Assembly (NCBI GenBank): GCA_935421135.1
Contig: OW285191.1
Coordinates: 4,456,719-4,520,718, forward strand
DNA length: 64,000 nt
From: Bugulina stolonifera
Lineage: Eukaryota > Bryozoa > Gymnolaemata > Cheilostomatida > Bugulidae
Reading direction: 5' to 3'
Shown: positions 50,960-64,000 of the stretch, in pieces
Layout: the number at the start of each line of letters is the position of its first letter
How positions within the stretch are numbered: position 1 is the first letter of the stretch
Translations under genes and position numbers: made by a program
The notes under the pieces: generated by a model
The model's input: the letters and a program-made list of their open reading frames with translations, nothing else
Database searches by the model: none
What the model was told of the DNA's origin: nothing

Positions 50960-53928
50960 CTAATAGCTGCTACCAGCATCGTAGGACGACCTGTAAACAG
51001 ATAGCACAGAATATGTTGACTTGCTGAGTGAACTTCGCTCAAGGGTCATGGGACCCAGTGCTAACGGGTAGTTATTGGCACGCCGTAAGCATAAATAATG
51101 ATTTATGTGTAATATACATGTATGTAGATGATATGGAAGGGTACACCAAACATCTGCGATACTAGACAGATTTATGTTATTTAGGTTTAAAACTATAACG
51201 GTGTCACATTATGCAAGTGGCCAAGTAAACTGACCAATGCTAGGATGGATGCAGAGAGGTCATCTGTTGAAGGCCATTTCTACCTGAACCGTAATGAAAA
51301 TTGCAAAGTCAAAAATCTGGGCACAAATGTTGAGACCCACGACGGACATGTTCAATGAATGTGATAAGATAAGAGGCAGCCGAAGAGTAGAGTGTTTACT
51401 AGTTAGTGCTTGCTGTGGGTATGACACTCAAAAAGCATATGTATGTGAATATATCTAAAACTCGGCATTTAGGGGTTGGCTCCCCTTTCTTACTAAACTT
51501 TCTATAATTGATTGAGAAGACAACTCCAAATAGTTTCAGGAGGCCTATTCTAGTGAGTACTTATCGTCATACTCTCAATGCAGCAGCCTAAAGTAGCAAA
51601 ACTAAATAACACAATAGTAGTCTCTCATGCACTGCTATGTAATGCATCTGAGTTTCTTACCATCGGTCACTTCTGCTACGTGGTAGTGGACTTCTATCTC
51701 TACCATAGAGGTCAGCAGACCTGGCATAAGGGTCAGCTGATCTAGCGTAAGGGTCCTTGGCTGCGTATGGGTCCTTAGCACCATATCCCTCTCTATTATA
51801 GTAATCTCTGGGTGGGGGACGTCTCTCGTACACATCCCTAGATTTAAGTTAGCTGATTGATATGGCCTTTCTAATTTAGTCAACGAGTACGACTGCCTAT
51901 TGAAACAGTTTGTTTAGACAATATCATAAACTTAACTGCTTTACTCTCTATAATTTTCTGACGCAATATTACAAAAGCTGACTAGCCATTGCGCTAGTGT
52001 TAGTCAATAGTATTAACGCAATATACTACAATTCCAAGTGAAGCAACAATATTAACAACATAGTCAATGGAACAGATCGCAATGAAAGCAGGAAAATTAT
52101 CTAGTACGATATATTACATGACTTTGTATAGTATATTCTAAGGAAGATAGTACACAGTGCAGACTTGACATAAAGGTTCACAATCTAAGTAGTGCAGAGG
52201 AAGGAGAGAGGGAACTCACCTGGGTGGCGGTCTCCTCTCATAAGGGTCCCTGGCGTAAGGATCCCTAGCATATGGGTCCCTGAAAGACCGGGCATAAGGA
52301 TCTCTGTCGTAGGGGTCGGGTCGGTCATAGTAGTCCCGAGTTCTTCTTCTATAAGGAGGGAGGATGTAATAGACTGGTACCATAATGACAGTATATGATA
52401 TAGAGACAGCACAGACAACGGTTACCAGTGAACAATAATTATTATCTGGAGGAATAGTGGCACAGTTCAGCAGACAAGACATGATGGAGAAGTTACAGGC
52501 AGCATAGTAACTAAGTCTCATACGACGACTCAAGTGTCAGATGGGACATAGCAAGCAGTCACATGATGTATCACCAGCAGTCACATGATGTATCACCAGC
52601 AGTCACATGATGTATCACCAGCAGTCACATGATGTATCACCAGCAGTCACATGATGTATCACCAGCAGTCACATGATGCATCACTAGCAGTCACATGATG
52701 TATCACCAGTCACATGATGTATCACCAGCAGTCACATGATGTATCACCAGCAGTCCCATGATGCATCACTAGCAGTCACATGATGTATCACCAGCAGTCA
52801 CATGATCTACTGCTAGTAGTCAACCTAGTTCTACATACCAATGTTGAAACCATAGAACTAAAGAACTAATACTAGACATGTATTTGAATGGAATTTTCTT
52901 CGTAGAAACACAAGAAATCATTCAGCCAGACAGCACAAAAGTGTTGATGGTCCAACACTGTTGTGCATTGTTATGGAAAGTAGGTAATACATGGACATGC
53001 CGTGTAATGCACTACTAGGTAATGAGAGTGAATGCTTACGGTGGGGGGTAGTCATCATATCTGTCCCTCCTGTCTCTATCTCTGTATCCACCCCCATCTC
53101 TGCCTCCTCTACCACCTCCCCTACCTCTTCCTCTACCTCCGCCCCTTCCACCACGGGATGGTTTACCATGGGACATCTGAAGACATACATTACACACAAT
53201 ATACATGTAGGCCTACATTGATGACAAATATAACATGACTTGTATTGTATAACATGTGGCCTATTTTGAGCACTCAGGGTCTTATTGATAGCCACAAATA
53301 TGTAATCATTGACACCATTGAAATACAATGTCTATAATTGAAGTAGTAATCGATGATTATATACAAAGTAAGTAGGACAACTCTAGTGTTGATATGACAT
53401 AGTAAGAGAGTAGCATACCTCTACTTTGATTGTACTGCCAGCAAAGAAAGCTCCATCTAGACCTTTCACAGCATCATATGCATCGTCTTCATTATCCATG
53501 TGCTACAAAATAAACAGAGTGTATACAATAAACAGCCATACTCTCCGCCCAATCATCAGTCAGTGCCTCTCTTTCCATCCAATCTTGAGTCCCCTCTCTT
53601 AACAAGGAATTCTAATCTAGTTTGAATGAGGCAGAAAAATTTGGATGATCAAATAATGATCTGCTCTAACAATTTTCAGACTTGATGTGCTGGCGGCAAT
53701 TCAGCAGTCTCAGTATTCTACAAAAATTTTGAAAATTAGTCAAGTAGATATGCCATTCAACAAAAGGTAATGAAAAGCTATCACACTTGTAGAGTCAATA
53801 CTGCTTACCACAAATCCAAAGTTAGTAAGAATGGAGCATTCACTAATTGTACCATATTTGGCAAACATCGACTCCAACTCTCCACTTCGCGCCCCATCGG
53901 CTATATTCCCGACAAATATTTTCACCAT
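50960..53928 (-). CDS. RRM/RGG RNA-binding protein, RBM4/lark-like, 225 aa, complete
   Basis: Six minus-strand exons, all in phase: 53809-53928, 53419-53502, 53040-53176, 52220-52348, 51661-51837, 50960-50990, from ATG to TAG. Residues 1-68 form one RRM (RNP2 KIFVGN; RNP1 NFGFVHM spanning the first intron) that resembles the first RRM of RBM4/Drosophila lark. An Arg/Gly-rich stretch (SRGGRGGGRGRGRGGGRGGR) follows, then a low-complexity tail of RDPYAR and YERRPPPR repeats ending SSYDAGSSY. Unlike RBM4 it has no second RRM and no CCHC knuckle. Likely a nuclear splicing or translation factor; the tail is of the type that phase-separates. The last bases of exon 4 and first part of exon 5 encode duplicated YERRPPPR blocks, so the tail grew by duplication across an intron. 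The ATG follows an acceptor, so a 5' untranslated exon is expected. Confidence 0.88.
52554..52815. repeat. 22-bp minisatellite
   Basis: About eleven copies of cagtcacatgatgtatcaccag in the intron between exons 3 and 4 of the RRM gene. It does not include a splice site. Confidence 0.95.
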
Positions 53929-54847
53929 CCTTGACTGCCTTTTCACTTCTACAACAACAACAGATTTAGACGTTTTTCATTTAGCAGACTGGTCACTAAT
54001 AACAGTTGTTTAATTTTAGCTAAACTTTGACATCAAATAACTCGGCTACAAGAAAGCTTCATTTTCTCTGATTTTCTGTGAAAAGCAGATGGAGAATCTA
54101 ACAATTATGTACGTAGCTAGGTGATCTGCTAAGTGGCTAGTTTACTATTACAGTCTTTTGGTGGCAACCCAGCTTGCTTTCAAAATATATTCACTAACAA
54201 AGTAACCTATACCCTGTAATCGTAACGTGCCACACTTTTCTCTTTCTAACTCAAATAGTCAAATGCGTTGATAACATTTACACACTTCAAACACAAGGCA
54301 TAGCGTAATGTAAAATAAATATAGGAAACATGCTTACACTGATTGGAGTTCTGACGTTTTTGGTTCAATTACTTCGTACAATTTCTTATTAATCATATAA
54401 ATTAATTTAATCGTTTAATTATATTTAACTAGCACGTATACCTACATGAAAAACATCTCACTACTTGTATTACATATTACCATACAGCCTAAATATTATT
54501 TTGACTTGAAATGTGATTTAGAACGTTAGTAAAAGTGAGAAAACCTTAAACAAACATCCCCATTAAGGTAGAGCAGATGTATAGCCTACATGAAAGATTG
54601 GTAAAATTTTACAGACCACATATTTTGCTTACTAATTAGCTTGCAACTTTTTTACTTTTGAACTCACAGAAGTAAAGCAATTCTTATTCTTACCTTACCT
54701 TACTTTAGGAGGATACCTTAGGGTAGATATTACGTTAGACCACTAGGGAGAGTGGAAAGGATGTGCCTCATTTGAGAAAGCTTTAGTATGAACATTATTG
54801 CTAGCTTTCGCTAGGTATGGTTAGATTACAGTTAGTCTGTACTGAAC

Positions 54848-55041
54848 TCAACACAGGTCCTGTGACGGCCCTGTATCTATGGTGTCAGCATTGTTGGCAG
54901 TGTATGTGGCAAAATCATTTGTCTTCTTTCCCTTAAGATCTTGAATGACAGTCCACGAGTTTGGGATCTGGTGACCATTGTAGTGAGTGGTTTGCTGATA
55001 ATCTTGTCGTAGGTGGCTGACAACAAAGAGTGGTGCTCTTT
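54848..55041 (-). CDS. candidate terminal exon of an unknown gene
   Basis: After an acceptor (tatgcgcag), one frame is open for 64 codons to TGA and encodes protein-like sequence (RAPLFVVSHLRQDYQQTTHY, then PNSWTVIQDLKGKK). No upstream exon was found in the AT-rich DNA beyond it, and I do not recognise the family. It may be a relic. Confidence 0.3.
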
Positions 55042-56352
55042 CTGCGCATATGAAAGTTTATCCAACCATATTGTTCATTATCCATATCATACTTATAATG
55101 AATCAAAATTATAAAGATATGATCTCGATTATGAAAACAAAACTATCCAATTCTTTTTCTATGGTTATTATGGTAATGGTTTCGTATTTTACTATTAATA
55201 TCAGATTATTTACTTTAGGCCAACACTTTTAAATACTATCTATTCATATTGCACATGACATTTCTAGATTTCGAGATAATTAAATATGATATTATCTAGA
55301 AATTTCATATATATTTTGTTATAATTATAATTACCAAAGTGTTATTTATTTTAATAATATTTAAAATAATTATATTATTACAATTTAATAAATAATAATT
55401 ATTAGGAGGCTATATAAAAGAATTTAATAATAATATTAACATAATAAAATATAATCAAATGAAAGTTTTGATTTAAATTCCATGAGTATCAAATCGATTT
55501 AGAAATAAAAAGGGATAACAATAATAATATAATTATATAATAATAAAATTTTATTTGAAATAGTTGATGTTTTGTCTTATTACTGCCACTTCGACCTAGT
55601 CTAATTAAATCTCAATCTGCTAAGTGCTAAGCAGATTCTGCTTAGGGAAATTCAAATTGAAATCCTGAAATAAATTCAATCAGACAATTGGGCCCAACAA
55701 CATTAATTAACAGATAATCGGAACATAGTAGGTATAGCGAGAGGTCTCAGCATGAGCTATGGTAGTAGTGGGAGCCATAGAGTAGAGCTGCTCTATGGTG
55801 GTGGCCATTATCCAATTATTGTACTCATAGAGTTATCTTCTGAAGATAACTAACTCTATAATCGTAATTTTATTTTTGAATGATTGAACTTGGCCTTCCA
55901 TAAAATTGGCCATCAAAGAACGCTTAGTACGGAATCTTCAACGACGGACACCCATACAATTGCTACCGATACTAAAATACAGAATCAATAAAGCTCAGTG
56001 AAACAAAGGCTAAGGCAAGTTTTCGTTATGGTCCGCAATGTATCTATATAATATAGAGAAAATAACTCCATTGTTATGTTGAAAAATTCGGGTTGACAAC
56101 TCCTACAATGTATGATAATAAACTATCTATTTCTAGTCAATATTAATTTGATAATTTGATGTGGTATCATAATTATCATCATCACAAAGGATAGTATTTC
56201 CACAAGCAGCCATAGAGCAGATTTTACTGGCAGGGTTCAGTGTTGTCTAGCATTGCGGAATATCTTTTATGACAAACCTTGATAGTTATTGGCTAGTCAT
56301 TGGCTCACTGAATATAGAATAATATGTCTTATGAGAAAAGGCTGCATGACGT

Positions 56353-56719
56353 CAAAGAGAGTAAAAGAAAAAAGGGATCACTCAGGCCAAAAACTGTCCC
56401 TCCCTGCCTCCAAACGTGGTCGAGCGAAGTAGGGAGTTGTGCCACCCTGTGTACAAATCCGTTATGCTTATTGGCGCTCCGCCGATCACTAAGAAGCGCT
56501 TCTTTACAGCGGACTCATATAAACTCTCTATTCGCATTAACGAGACATCAGTAGTCAATACAGTATCCTAAATAGAACAATCGTTAAATTGCGATTACAG
56601 CCGAACAGCTATCCAAAATATCAGTAGCCAATTGGCGGGAAAGTAAGTCGCGGAACGTCGAGACCGCCAAATTGAGCGTATTTGCTGGGTGAGTATCATC
56701 ATTGGGTGAACCCTCTTTG
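56353..56719. mobile_element. third copy of the 19352-19737 MITE family, opposite orientation
   Basis: Long similarity to the reverse complement of the nested element (shared ggccaaaaactgtcc, ttgtgccaccctgtgtacaa, ggcgggaaagtaagtcgcgg, aacgtcgagaccgccaaatt). The termini CAAAGAG and CTCTTTG are inverted. The internal GC-rich words are better kept than the ends. Confidence 0.85.
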
Positions 56720-58748
56720 TGCATGCAATAAGATTATCTGAAAGGAATATTTTTGTATTATACACTGTAATTCAAAACATCCTAAGCAGTTACATATTAT
56801 ATAATATGACAATATGCCAATACTAATGCATATAATATATTGTACCTGCAAAAAATAATATAATGCACATGTACATGTATATTGTACAGATAATGTACAC
56901 TACGTGTACAGTCCCCATACCACTCATACACACGCATGCACTTACTGCTAGTCAGATGTGCATGTAGATAACAGGATGTCACAGTCATAGGATGTCCGTC
57001 ACAGTGAACTCTATATGCTTTATGCTATAGCTTTCTATACCCATTCAGTCCAGTATTAGTACGTGGCGCATTGTTGGATAGTACATGTTGTACTGGTCCA
57101 TCTACCATATGCTCTATTAGAATGGACTGTACATCCTCAGACATTTTATAAAATATAGATGGTTATGGATAGATAACTCGATAATGAGATGGAGAGAGCA
57201 CCTGTGGCGAGTGTAATTTAGTTGAGGTACATGTCAAGCATTTAGATATGTTCAGAGGGCTCGGTCTTACGGTTTCATGTTACATTACAATATACTTACT
57301 AAGTTTCCTTACAAGAAAATAATACAGGCATGTACTGTACATGTATAAGGAAGAAGTAAACTACCCCCTGATATTTTGAACATTCCCATCCTAACTTATG
57401 GCTCCCCACTTGTACAGTTGTATTATTATAGTGTTATTAGATTCAGATTAATTGTTAAAGTTATATGATACATTTAATCTAAACCAATAGACTGTAACTC
57501 TAACTGTTTGATACAGTGTGTAGTTAATTATGTATTATCCCTGAATATAAACAACTGAAATCAAAAGAACTATTATAAGTTAAAACCAAAGGCAATTGTT
57601 AGCACTTTATAGCAACCCATTCTAGCTCTAATGTTGCCTAGCAACAATCATAGACAGGGTTGTGAGCTGCTGCTGCTACTGCTGCCGCTCATGAAGACTA
57701 TGGTGAGAGTCAGCAGTACCATTAACAACAACACATCTTAAAGGTAAGATTCAGGTACAGGTAAATATTTCAGAATAGTTAGTTAAATAATAAAGCACTT
57801 TTTGTTCTTAGTTTGTTTTGCCTTTTTTGATACCATTTCGCCTCCCAACTTGTACATTATTAATAGTTTGTTGTTATAATCATTAAAAACGCGTAATGAA
57901 CTAATCCACAGCCAGTTTAATAATTATAGGTGTATGCAATAAATAGAATAGAATTTCAGTGATATACATGTACATGTACATGTACATGTATATATTATTA
58001 CCCGTAGCTAGTTAGTTACAGTAAGAGTAATATATGTATTTTGACACTTCTGGATAGCACCAGAAGTTCTGGTACTGTTTTACGTTACGTCTTAAATAGA
58101 GAAAGGAGAATGATTGCAAAATGACGTTATGTAAAACTTAAATATTATGCCATTATATGAATATATGGGCTATTAAAAGAGAGATAGCTGTGCTCAAGGA
58201 TACAGCACATTATTGCGTTACTGTGTCGCTGTGTGTCACACGCTGCATATATCCCGAAAGTTTACGCAAAGCGAGCCAACCTAATAGGAATTACGCTCAG
58301 TCTAGTGAAAATCACAGTAGTTTGTACCATAAATAGATAATATAGCTACAGTGAAAGGGGATTTAAAAAGTATAGCTGCATATTTAGGTCTACTTGACTT
58401 TTACATGGTTGCATAACAGTATGAATATACATGTAGTATGTCACATTCTCCTTCATTGTGGTCAAATATTAAAAATATAATTAGTATCACTGAATTTTGA
58501 AATATATCACATTACGCCACATTAGCCAGCAGTCTCACTGACTTTGGTCACAAGTTCTTTACATGTTGTGCTCTCTAGAGCTTAGGCTATTCACTGTTAC
58601 CAGGTACAATGTATATTCCACATCTATATTGGTAACTACATGTATATTGGGCAGTATTTAGAATACACGTCCGTGTACATTGTACATGTACATTGTACAT
58701 GTACATTGTACATGTACATGTACATGTACATGAACATGTACATGTACG

Positions 58749-58775
58749 AGGGTCATTCAGTAAGTAAGGTGAATT
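58749..58775 (+). mobile_element. solo mariner-like terminus
   Basis: gagggtcattcagtaagtaa resembles the terminal repeat of mariner elements. It directly follows an ACATGT tract. No matching right end or transposase was found in the next kilobase. Confidence 0.5.
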
Positions 58776-59802
58776 TTTTCATATAAGGACTTGTATTGTA
58801 CATAGAAACATAATTCTTTTTTTATTTATTTACATAATCTTCATTCAAAAATATCAGTTGTATTGTGCATGTAACATGGAAATAAACTACATGTAAATTG
58901 GTCGTCTACCAGATAAACTCTGGATGTGAAATCGTTTTATCAAGTTCAGAAAAACAGAACAATGTGGAGGGAGTTGTGGTCACCTGCAAGGCCCATCACA
59001 TATTGTAGAATACGCTATCACATATCTAATATTGTAATCTTATTATGTATACAGATTCATATAAATAATAGTAAAGTATGTAAAAATATCTTTGATTCAT
59101 AAACATATTTTATAACCTGCTCAGTTATTAAACTTAAAACACTATTTTACATGTATTTAGTTCACATAAGTTTTATATTTTATAAATAGTGGTATACATT
59201 ATCCTACAATATTTATCATAAAATCAGCACTGCCCATGTACAAAGTAATATCAGTTATATTTCTTATAGCATCAAGTCAGGGGTATATAAGGTATTCCAA
59301 CTGGACACAACAAGACTAATTAAGTCAAGAACAAACACAATCAATAAGCACTTCAACAAACTCTATGGTCATTACTTTCTATATTTATACTAATATTGAT
59401 TGTATTGTCTATAAGCTATAATTATGCAGTGATTTGTTTGTAAACCCTTTACACTAAATTAGTGAAATATCATGAAAGCACGGCTGGCATATACTTGGAT
59501 ACAATAAGCTGTATACATTCCTTAGAAACTAGCTAAGTGGTTGATATACCACCATATAAAATGGAGTATTAGAATGCATAGTAACATGTACTCTTCATTT
59601 TATATTATTCTATATTTTATACAATCATGGTATATTATTTATATTATTAATAATATATTACATCACTGGACATGTAAGTTTATTGACCTGGTATTCGACC
59701 TCAGTGAAGAAAGGTCAACCAAATGTTTAGGAAATGAAGCTATTGAACCAAAATTATAATCACATTTTTTATACTCTTAGGTGTAGAAGCAGAAACTTGA
59801 AA

Positions 59803-62800
59803 ATGGAGAGCTTTGTAAGCAGGCAGAGAGAGGAGTTGTATGGAGCTAAGAGGTATACAGAGGGAGCACAACTCCGCGAAAAGCTGACTGCCAGTCACAT
59901 ACTGAGGGACGGAGAGTTTAATATTGAGAAGAGTTCCAATGCGCCTGGGTTCCAGTGGAGCACAGTTACCCTAGATGACTACAGGAGGGTAGGAAGTTAC
60001 TTCTATGCCAAGTTTGTTATCATTTCTGTTCTACAGGACCCTAGGCTAGATCCAGAGGGATGAGTTTTGGGAATACCAGTAGAGCATTCAGACGTTGAGG
60101 AAGGGAGGGGGTTGGTTGAGATAGACGGCATGCATATGAATATTAATAATACCAAACTATGTTATTGACTTCAACAGTCTAGCAGTGTATGTATGACAAC
60201 TATAACAGGTGTCTAATAATTTAAGAAGTGTGTGAGTATACATTGTGCATTGCCAATAATTCTTGCACACCAGTAAATGTCCATTACATTGTATCTTTAG
60301 ACCTTCCCAACAAAAGATCAGGGCAAACAGTACGATGAGAGTTACAAACAGGTGAGAGCTTCGTTCATGTATATTTTATATTTCCTATAGTTTACATTCA
60401 TCTGGGTTATTTTTGATTTGGGATGCTGGCCTTTAACAGTTGTACCAATAGTAAATATAAAAAGATCAATTACAGTATATAATGTGATGTTCACACTGTC
60501 GCTTGTCGCTAACGACATGTGACAGATTACAGGCTTACTACAAGAGGAAATAAGGTATCACACTACTAGTATTAGGAAACTGTTGAACTGAACTGTTGAA
60601 CTGTTGAACTGAACTGTTGAACTGAACTGTTGAACTGAACTGTTGAACTGAACTGTTGAACTGAACTGTTGAACTGAACTGTTGAACTGTACTGTTGAAC
60701 TGAACTGTTGAACTGAACTGTTGAACTGAACTGTTGAACTGAACTGTTGAACTGAACTGTTGAACTGAACTGTTGAACTGTACTGTTGAACTGAACTGTT
60801 GAACTGAACTGTTGAACTGAACTGTTGAACTGAACTGTTGAACTGAACTGTTGAACTGAACTGTTGAACTGAACTGTTGAACTGAACTGTTGAACTGTTG
60901 AACAAAGATAAGTAGCATCCACAGTGATCAATAACGTTGAGGTAGACCTGCTATCAACTGCCGTAACATAAAGGGTATAGTTTGGGGGTATAGGTTTACA
61001 AAAACAAATTAGTTTCCCTGTGCCATTGTATTGATACAATGTTATATATTATTATTCCTAAAGTACTAATAATCTTTTACGACTTGACATATAGGTCATA
61101 GGAAGTGACATACCTATTAAACACGAAGGAATACCATTGGATACTTATTCACATACCTCTACTAAAGACGCTTACGTTGATAAAGGGGTCAACCAGAAGG
61201 TAAATAAATACTTTATATACCAACTCTAGGTCTCACATTCACTAAACTATATCAAAGCCATGAGTTGTATCTACAAGTACAAGTGAATTATTATTATTTT
61301 TACAAAAACGAGTAACAGCCAAATAACAGTACTTATAGAGTATTTGTATCCAAAACTAAAATGTATGGGCTGTAGGCTGGAATTGGTTACCTACACGTCA
61401 CCAACTAGGGCATTTCTGAGCAATTTCTGATTGAAGAGATCAGTGTAGTTCTAAAACACGTGTGTGTATACATGAATGATGAATGAACAACCACTTGCTG
61501 CGATACCAATCATTTAAGTTGAGGCTTGACCTAGTCATTTATTAGTCGTGTACTCTGAGACTCTGAACTGAACCATCGACGAGGAATGATAGTGCATGAC
61601 TTGTATATGTATGTGTTAAACAAATAATAATATACAATGCACAATACAACGGAAATGCATATATTTTTTACAGAGGAGCTACATTGGTAATGATTTGACA
61701 ACCAACTGGCCAGATATGACACCAAAACTAATTCATGACAAGAAACTAGGTCACTCCGAGTATAAGGATATATTTATACCCAGGGTGAGTATACTGGTGT
61801 TGAGTCAATGATGTCTACTAGTTGCAGGCACTTACGATGATTCAATGATGTCTAGTTGCCGGTGAGATCTGAGGTCTAAATATACACTGATGGTGAGATA
61901 CATAAACCCTGTGGTACATATAGCTCTCTGATTGACTTGTGTGGTTTACAATAGTCTGATGGTTGCAGTAAGCACATTGCAGTAACACATTCATTGCCGT
62001 GGTAATAGAAGAATACCCTTATTTTTGTGAGAGTCATTACAGTCTTTGTATGCAAGTGTATACAGGAGTTGTCTGTCCCTGCCATATTACGCAGTACATA
62101 TAGGAGTTTTCAACCCTTTTCATCACAATCAATGCCCTCTGTATGTTACAGGACAATGTAGAGCTGAGCCGACCTCATTATGCAAAGATTAAGACTAGCA
62201 ATGTGAAGCTACCTTTACCATATGATGTCAGAAAACATAAGATCAATGTCAACCTTGGCACTGAGCCAAAACTAGCAGGAGGGTAGGTGGAGATAACAAC
62301 TAAAGTATAACAGCTAAAGTATTGTGATAGATGTACAACAATGGCCCAGGGCTCTCAAGTTCTTGGATTTTCCCCCAGCAGTTCGGATTTTGAGTGCTTG
62401 CTCGGAGAGCTCAGGAGGTTTTTCATTATTGATGATCTGCTTGGATTTTGGGAGATTTTCTCACATTAGCTATATTTTGAATTGGAATGCTTTACAATCT
62501 CCAACTTAATCTTCGGTTTATCTCATAGCTTGTGAGTTGCTTAGGAAAACGCTATTAATTCCATTACTTTCCCAGGGCAAGGCCTGAATTACATTTATGT
62601 ACTGGGATTATTAGGCTGTGAGGAATTACTTAGGCTAACTCCTAGAGCAAAAGATATGTAAATGTAGGTGACCAACAGCTTTATTTATATATCTGACCAA
62701 TTGCTAGCAGAGTAATACTGGTACACTGCTTACACTGCAGTACATTGTACATTTGCATGCTCTGATTTTTTGACTGAGCAACTTGAGAGCCCTGATAATG

Positions 62801-63932
62801 CTATTCTATAAAATACTAAGTACACTGAATATAAACAAATACAAGCTGACAATGATTATGTTTTACAGAGTTCAAAGTGAAGCAAGCAGTAACTACCTGC
62901 AAACAAGACCTAAAAGATATGATGGGGCAGGAATTAGAAAAATGAAAGAACAGATGGAATGGAACTCCAATGTCTTCCAGCAAGGAGATTACAATAGTAA
63001 AGGTAAGATCTAGCTGTATAGCCTGTGTTAGATAGATTCCAGTTAGTCTGATTCAGTGGGAGTATTCAATACACTCCTTCCACATTACAACACTTCTAAC
63101 ATGGTGCAGTTGTTATTGTAAATGAAAGAGAATGAAACCTTCTCGTACCAAAGTCCAACGACCATATAAGCCAAGACATTGACATCAACTCAAAAGCACT
63201 TATTCAAAAGCGGCAAACGAAAACAGATGAACTAAGTCGACAATTAACCTACATGCACATGTATGTGCAATATTTTTTCTCAAAGGCTTTGCATGTAAGT
63301 GAAGGTCTTAAAGTCATTTTTAGAATTGTCATGTTTCGCTTAAAATCAGGTAATAAAACAACAGAGCAGTGGTCATGATGTTAGTTCACTAGTTGACAAA
63401 ATACAAACATAACTAAGCTAATTGAAGATCAGTGTACTCACAGTGGAACCCCAAGTCACTCAGCTGTATCCATCCCCTCATGAAATTACTTGTTATCTTG
63501 CATTATTACAGTGCAGACCAAAGTTTTGCTAAATATGTACTCATTGACATTTTTCCACATTTGGTTGGAATATCACAGCAAAATAAGCGATGATGCAACT
63601 AGTTCAAATACAATATTTTAATACTGTAATTCTACATATGCGCGTATAGCCGTATACTGTAATACCATAATACTGTAATACCATAATACTGTAATACCAT
63701 AATATTCTAATACCATAATACTGTAATACCATGATAGTGTAATACCATAATACTGTAATACCATAATACTGTAATACCATAATACTGTAATACCATAATA
63801 CTGTAATACCATAATACTGTAATACCGTAATACTGTAACACAATATTCTTTATTAGATGCAGATGCTCCACAGACTTTGTTTGAAACAGATTTTGGTAAG
63901 AAAGTAACTGCTGTAGATTTGGACCTTCCAAA
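59803..63932 (+). CDS. unrecognised protein, partial at the right edge, seven exons visible
   Basis: Exons: 59803-59988 (ATG at 59803), 60301-60351, 61095-61199, 61674-61784, 62152-62282, 62869-63002, 63857-63932. All phases join and the gene continues past the window, about 264 residues so far. It starts MESFVSRQREELYGAKRYTE and is hydrophilic, with no signal peptide, membrane segment or Cys pattern. Short motifs recur in the style of axonemal or microtubule-associated proteins (TKDQGKQYDESYK, HTSTKDAYVDKG, LGHSEYKDIFIPR, RPHYAKIKTSNVKLPLPYDV), so a ciliary role is possible, but I do not recognise the family. The start is the first ATG after an acceptor at about 59781. Confidence 0.7.
60575..60905. 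repeat. 13-bp minisatellite, about 24 copies
   Basis: Unit ctgttgaactgaa, with a few 8-bp truncated units, in the second intron of the right-edge gene. All minus-strand frames are open (VQQFSSTVQFNS) only because 13 is not a multiple of three and the unit lacks stops on that strand. Confidence 0.95.
63655..63840. repeat. 16-bp minisatellite, about 11 copies
   Basis: Unit taataccataatactg, immediately upstream of the last visible exon of the right-edge gene (acceptor at 63856). The array stops about 16 bases short of the acceptor and does not contain it. Confidence 0.95.
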
Positions 63933-64000
63933 GTAAGTTGATCATGTATTAAAATATTCATTGCATATTTGATGGACTCTGTTTTGGTTGCCAACGTTTG

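Larger units (their letters stand above)
53929..59780. other. long gap, mostly repeats and AT-rich DNA
   Basis: Contents: a candidate terminal exon (54848-55041, -), a very AT-rich block (about 55240-55560), a MITE copy (56353-56719), ACATGT tracts and a mariner-like terminus (58749). A CTG/CCG-rich stretch at about 57660-57745 ending ttaaag|gtaaga may be a 5' untranslated exon of the gene at the right edge. Confidence 0.5.

Noticed and set aside
60538..61039. Gln/Ser/Phe-rich minus-strand frames up to 155 codons
   Set aside because: Produced by the 13-bp minisatellite; no splice structure, and antisense to the right-edge gene.
63604..63994. Tyr/Val-rich minus-strand frames
   Set aside because: Produced by the 16-bp repeat.

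Overview
The window is nuclear DNA from an invertebrate animal. It is AT-rich, its genes are cut into many small exons by GT-AG introns, the families are animal ones (USP37, SLC10, collagen/C1q, CUB, an RBM4/lark-like RRM protein), and it carries many non-autonomous DNA transposons and minisatellites. The divergence of the conserved genes from vertebrate relatives makes an early-branching lineage such as a sponge my first guess. A mollusc or another invertebrate cannot be excluded by eye. Exon boundaries were placed by hand from splice signals, reading-frame continuity and family resemblance; the exons chained in each named gene model agree in phase, except in one low-confidence gene at 47339-48972.

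Layout. At 68-211 (-) there is one exon of an unidentified gene running off the left edge. From 471 to 26935 (+) lies a USP37-type deubiquitinase in at least 21 exons, with its 5' end missing. Two unrelated genes lie antisense inside its introns: a nucleotidyltransferase/TPR protein (3136-6333, -) and a secreted collagen/C1q protein (13975-15715, -). From 26936 to about 31950 is a transposon-bearing gap. From 31968 to 41859 (+) is a complete 10-exon SLC10-family transporter of 531 residues. On the minus strand follow a small complete secreted CUB protein (44020-44991), a poorly resolved Cys-rich secreted candidate (47339-48972) and a complete RRM/RGG RNA-binding protein (50960-53928, 225 residues). 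From 54 to 59.7 kb the sequence is mostly repeats and AT-rich DNA, with one possible terminal exon. From 59803 (+) a gene I do not recognise runs off the right edge.

The most unusual signal is a class of minisatellites built from splice sites. Several tandem arrays have as their repeat unit the boundary of the adjacent exon: 15 copies of the acceptor of USP37 exon 10, about six of that exon's donor, six of the exon 14 donor, smaller donor duplications at exons 11 and 12, about nine donor copies after SLC10 exon 6, and an acceptor duplication in the C1q gene. Three genes are affected, so this looks like a local or genome-wide tendency. Both nested antisense genes also carry a single in-frame stop in an otherwise intact frame. 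Mobile DNA includes an 8-bp-TSD hAT-like element containing a second 8-bp-TSD element, two more copies of that second family, a pogo-like MITE, a TA-flanked MITE and a tRNA-derived SINE.
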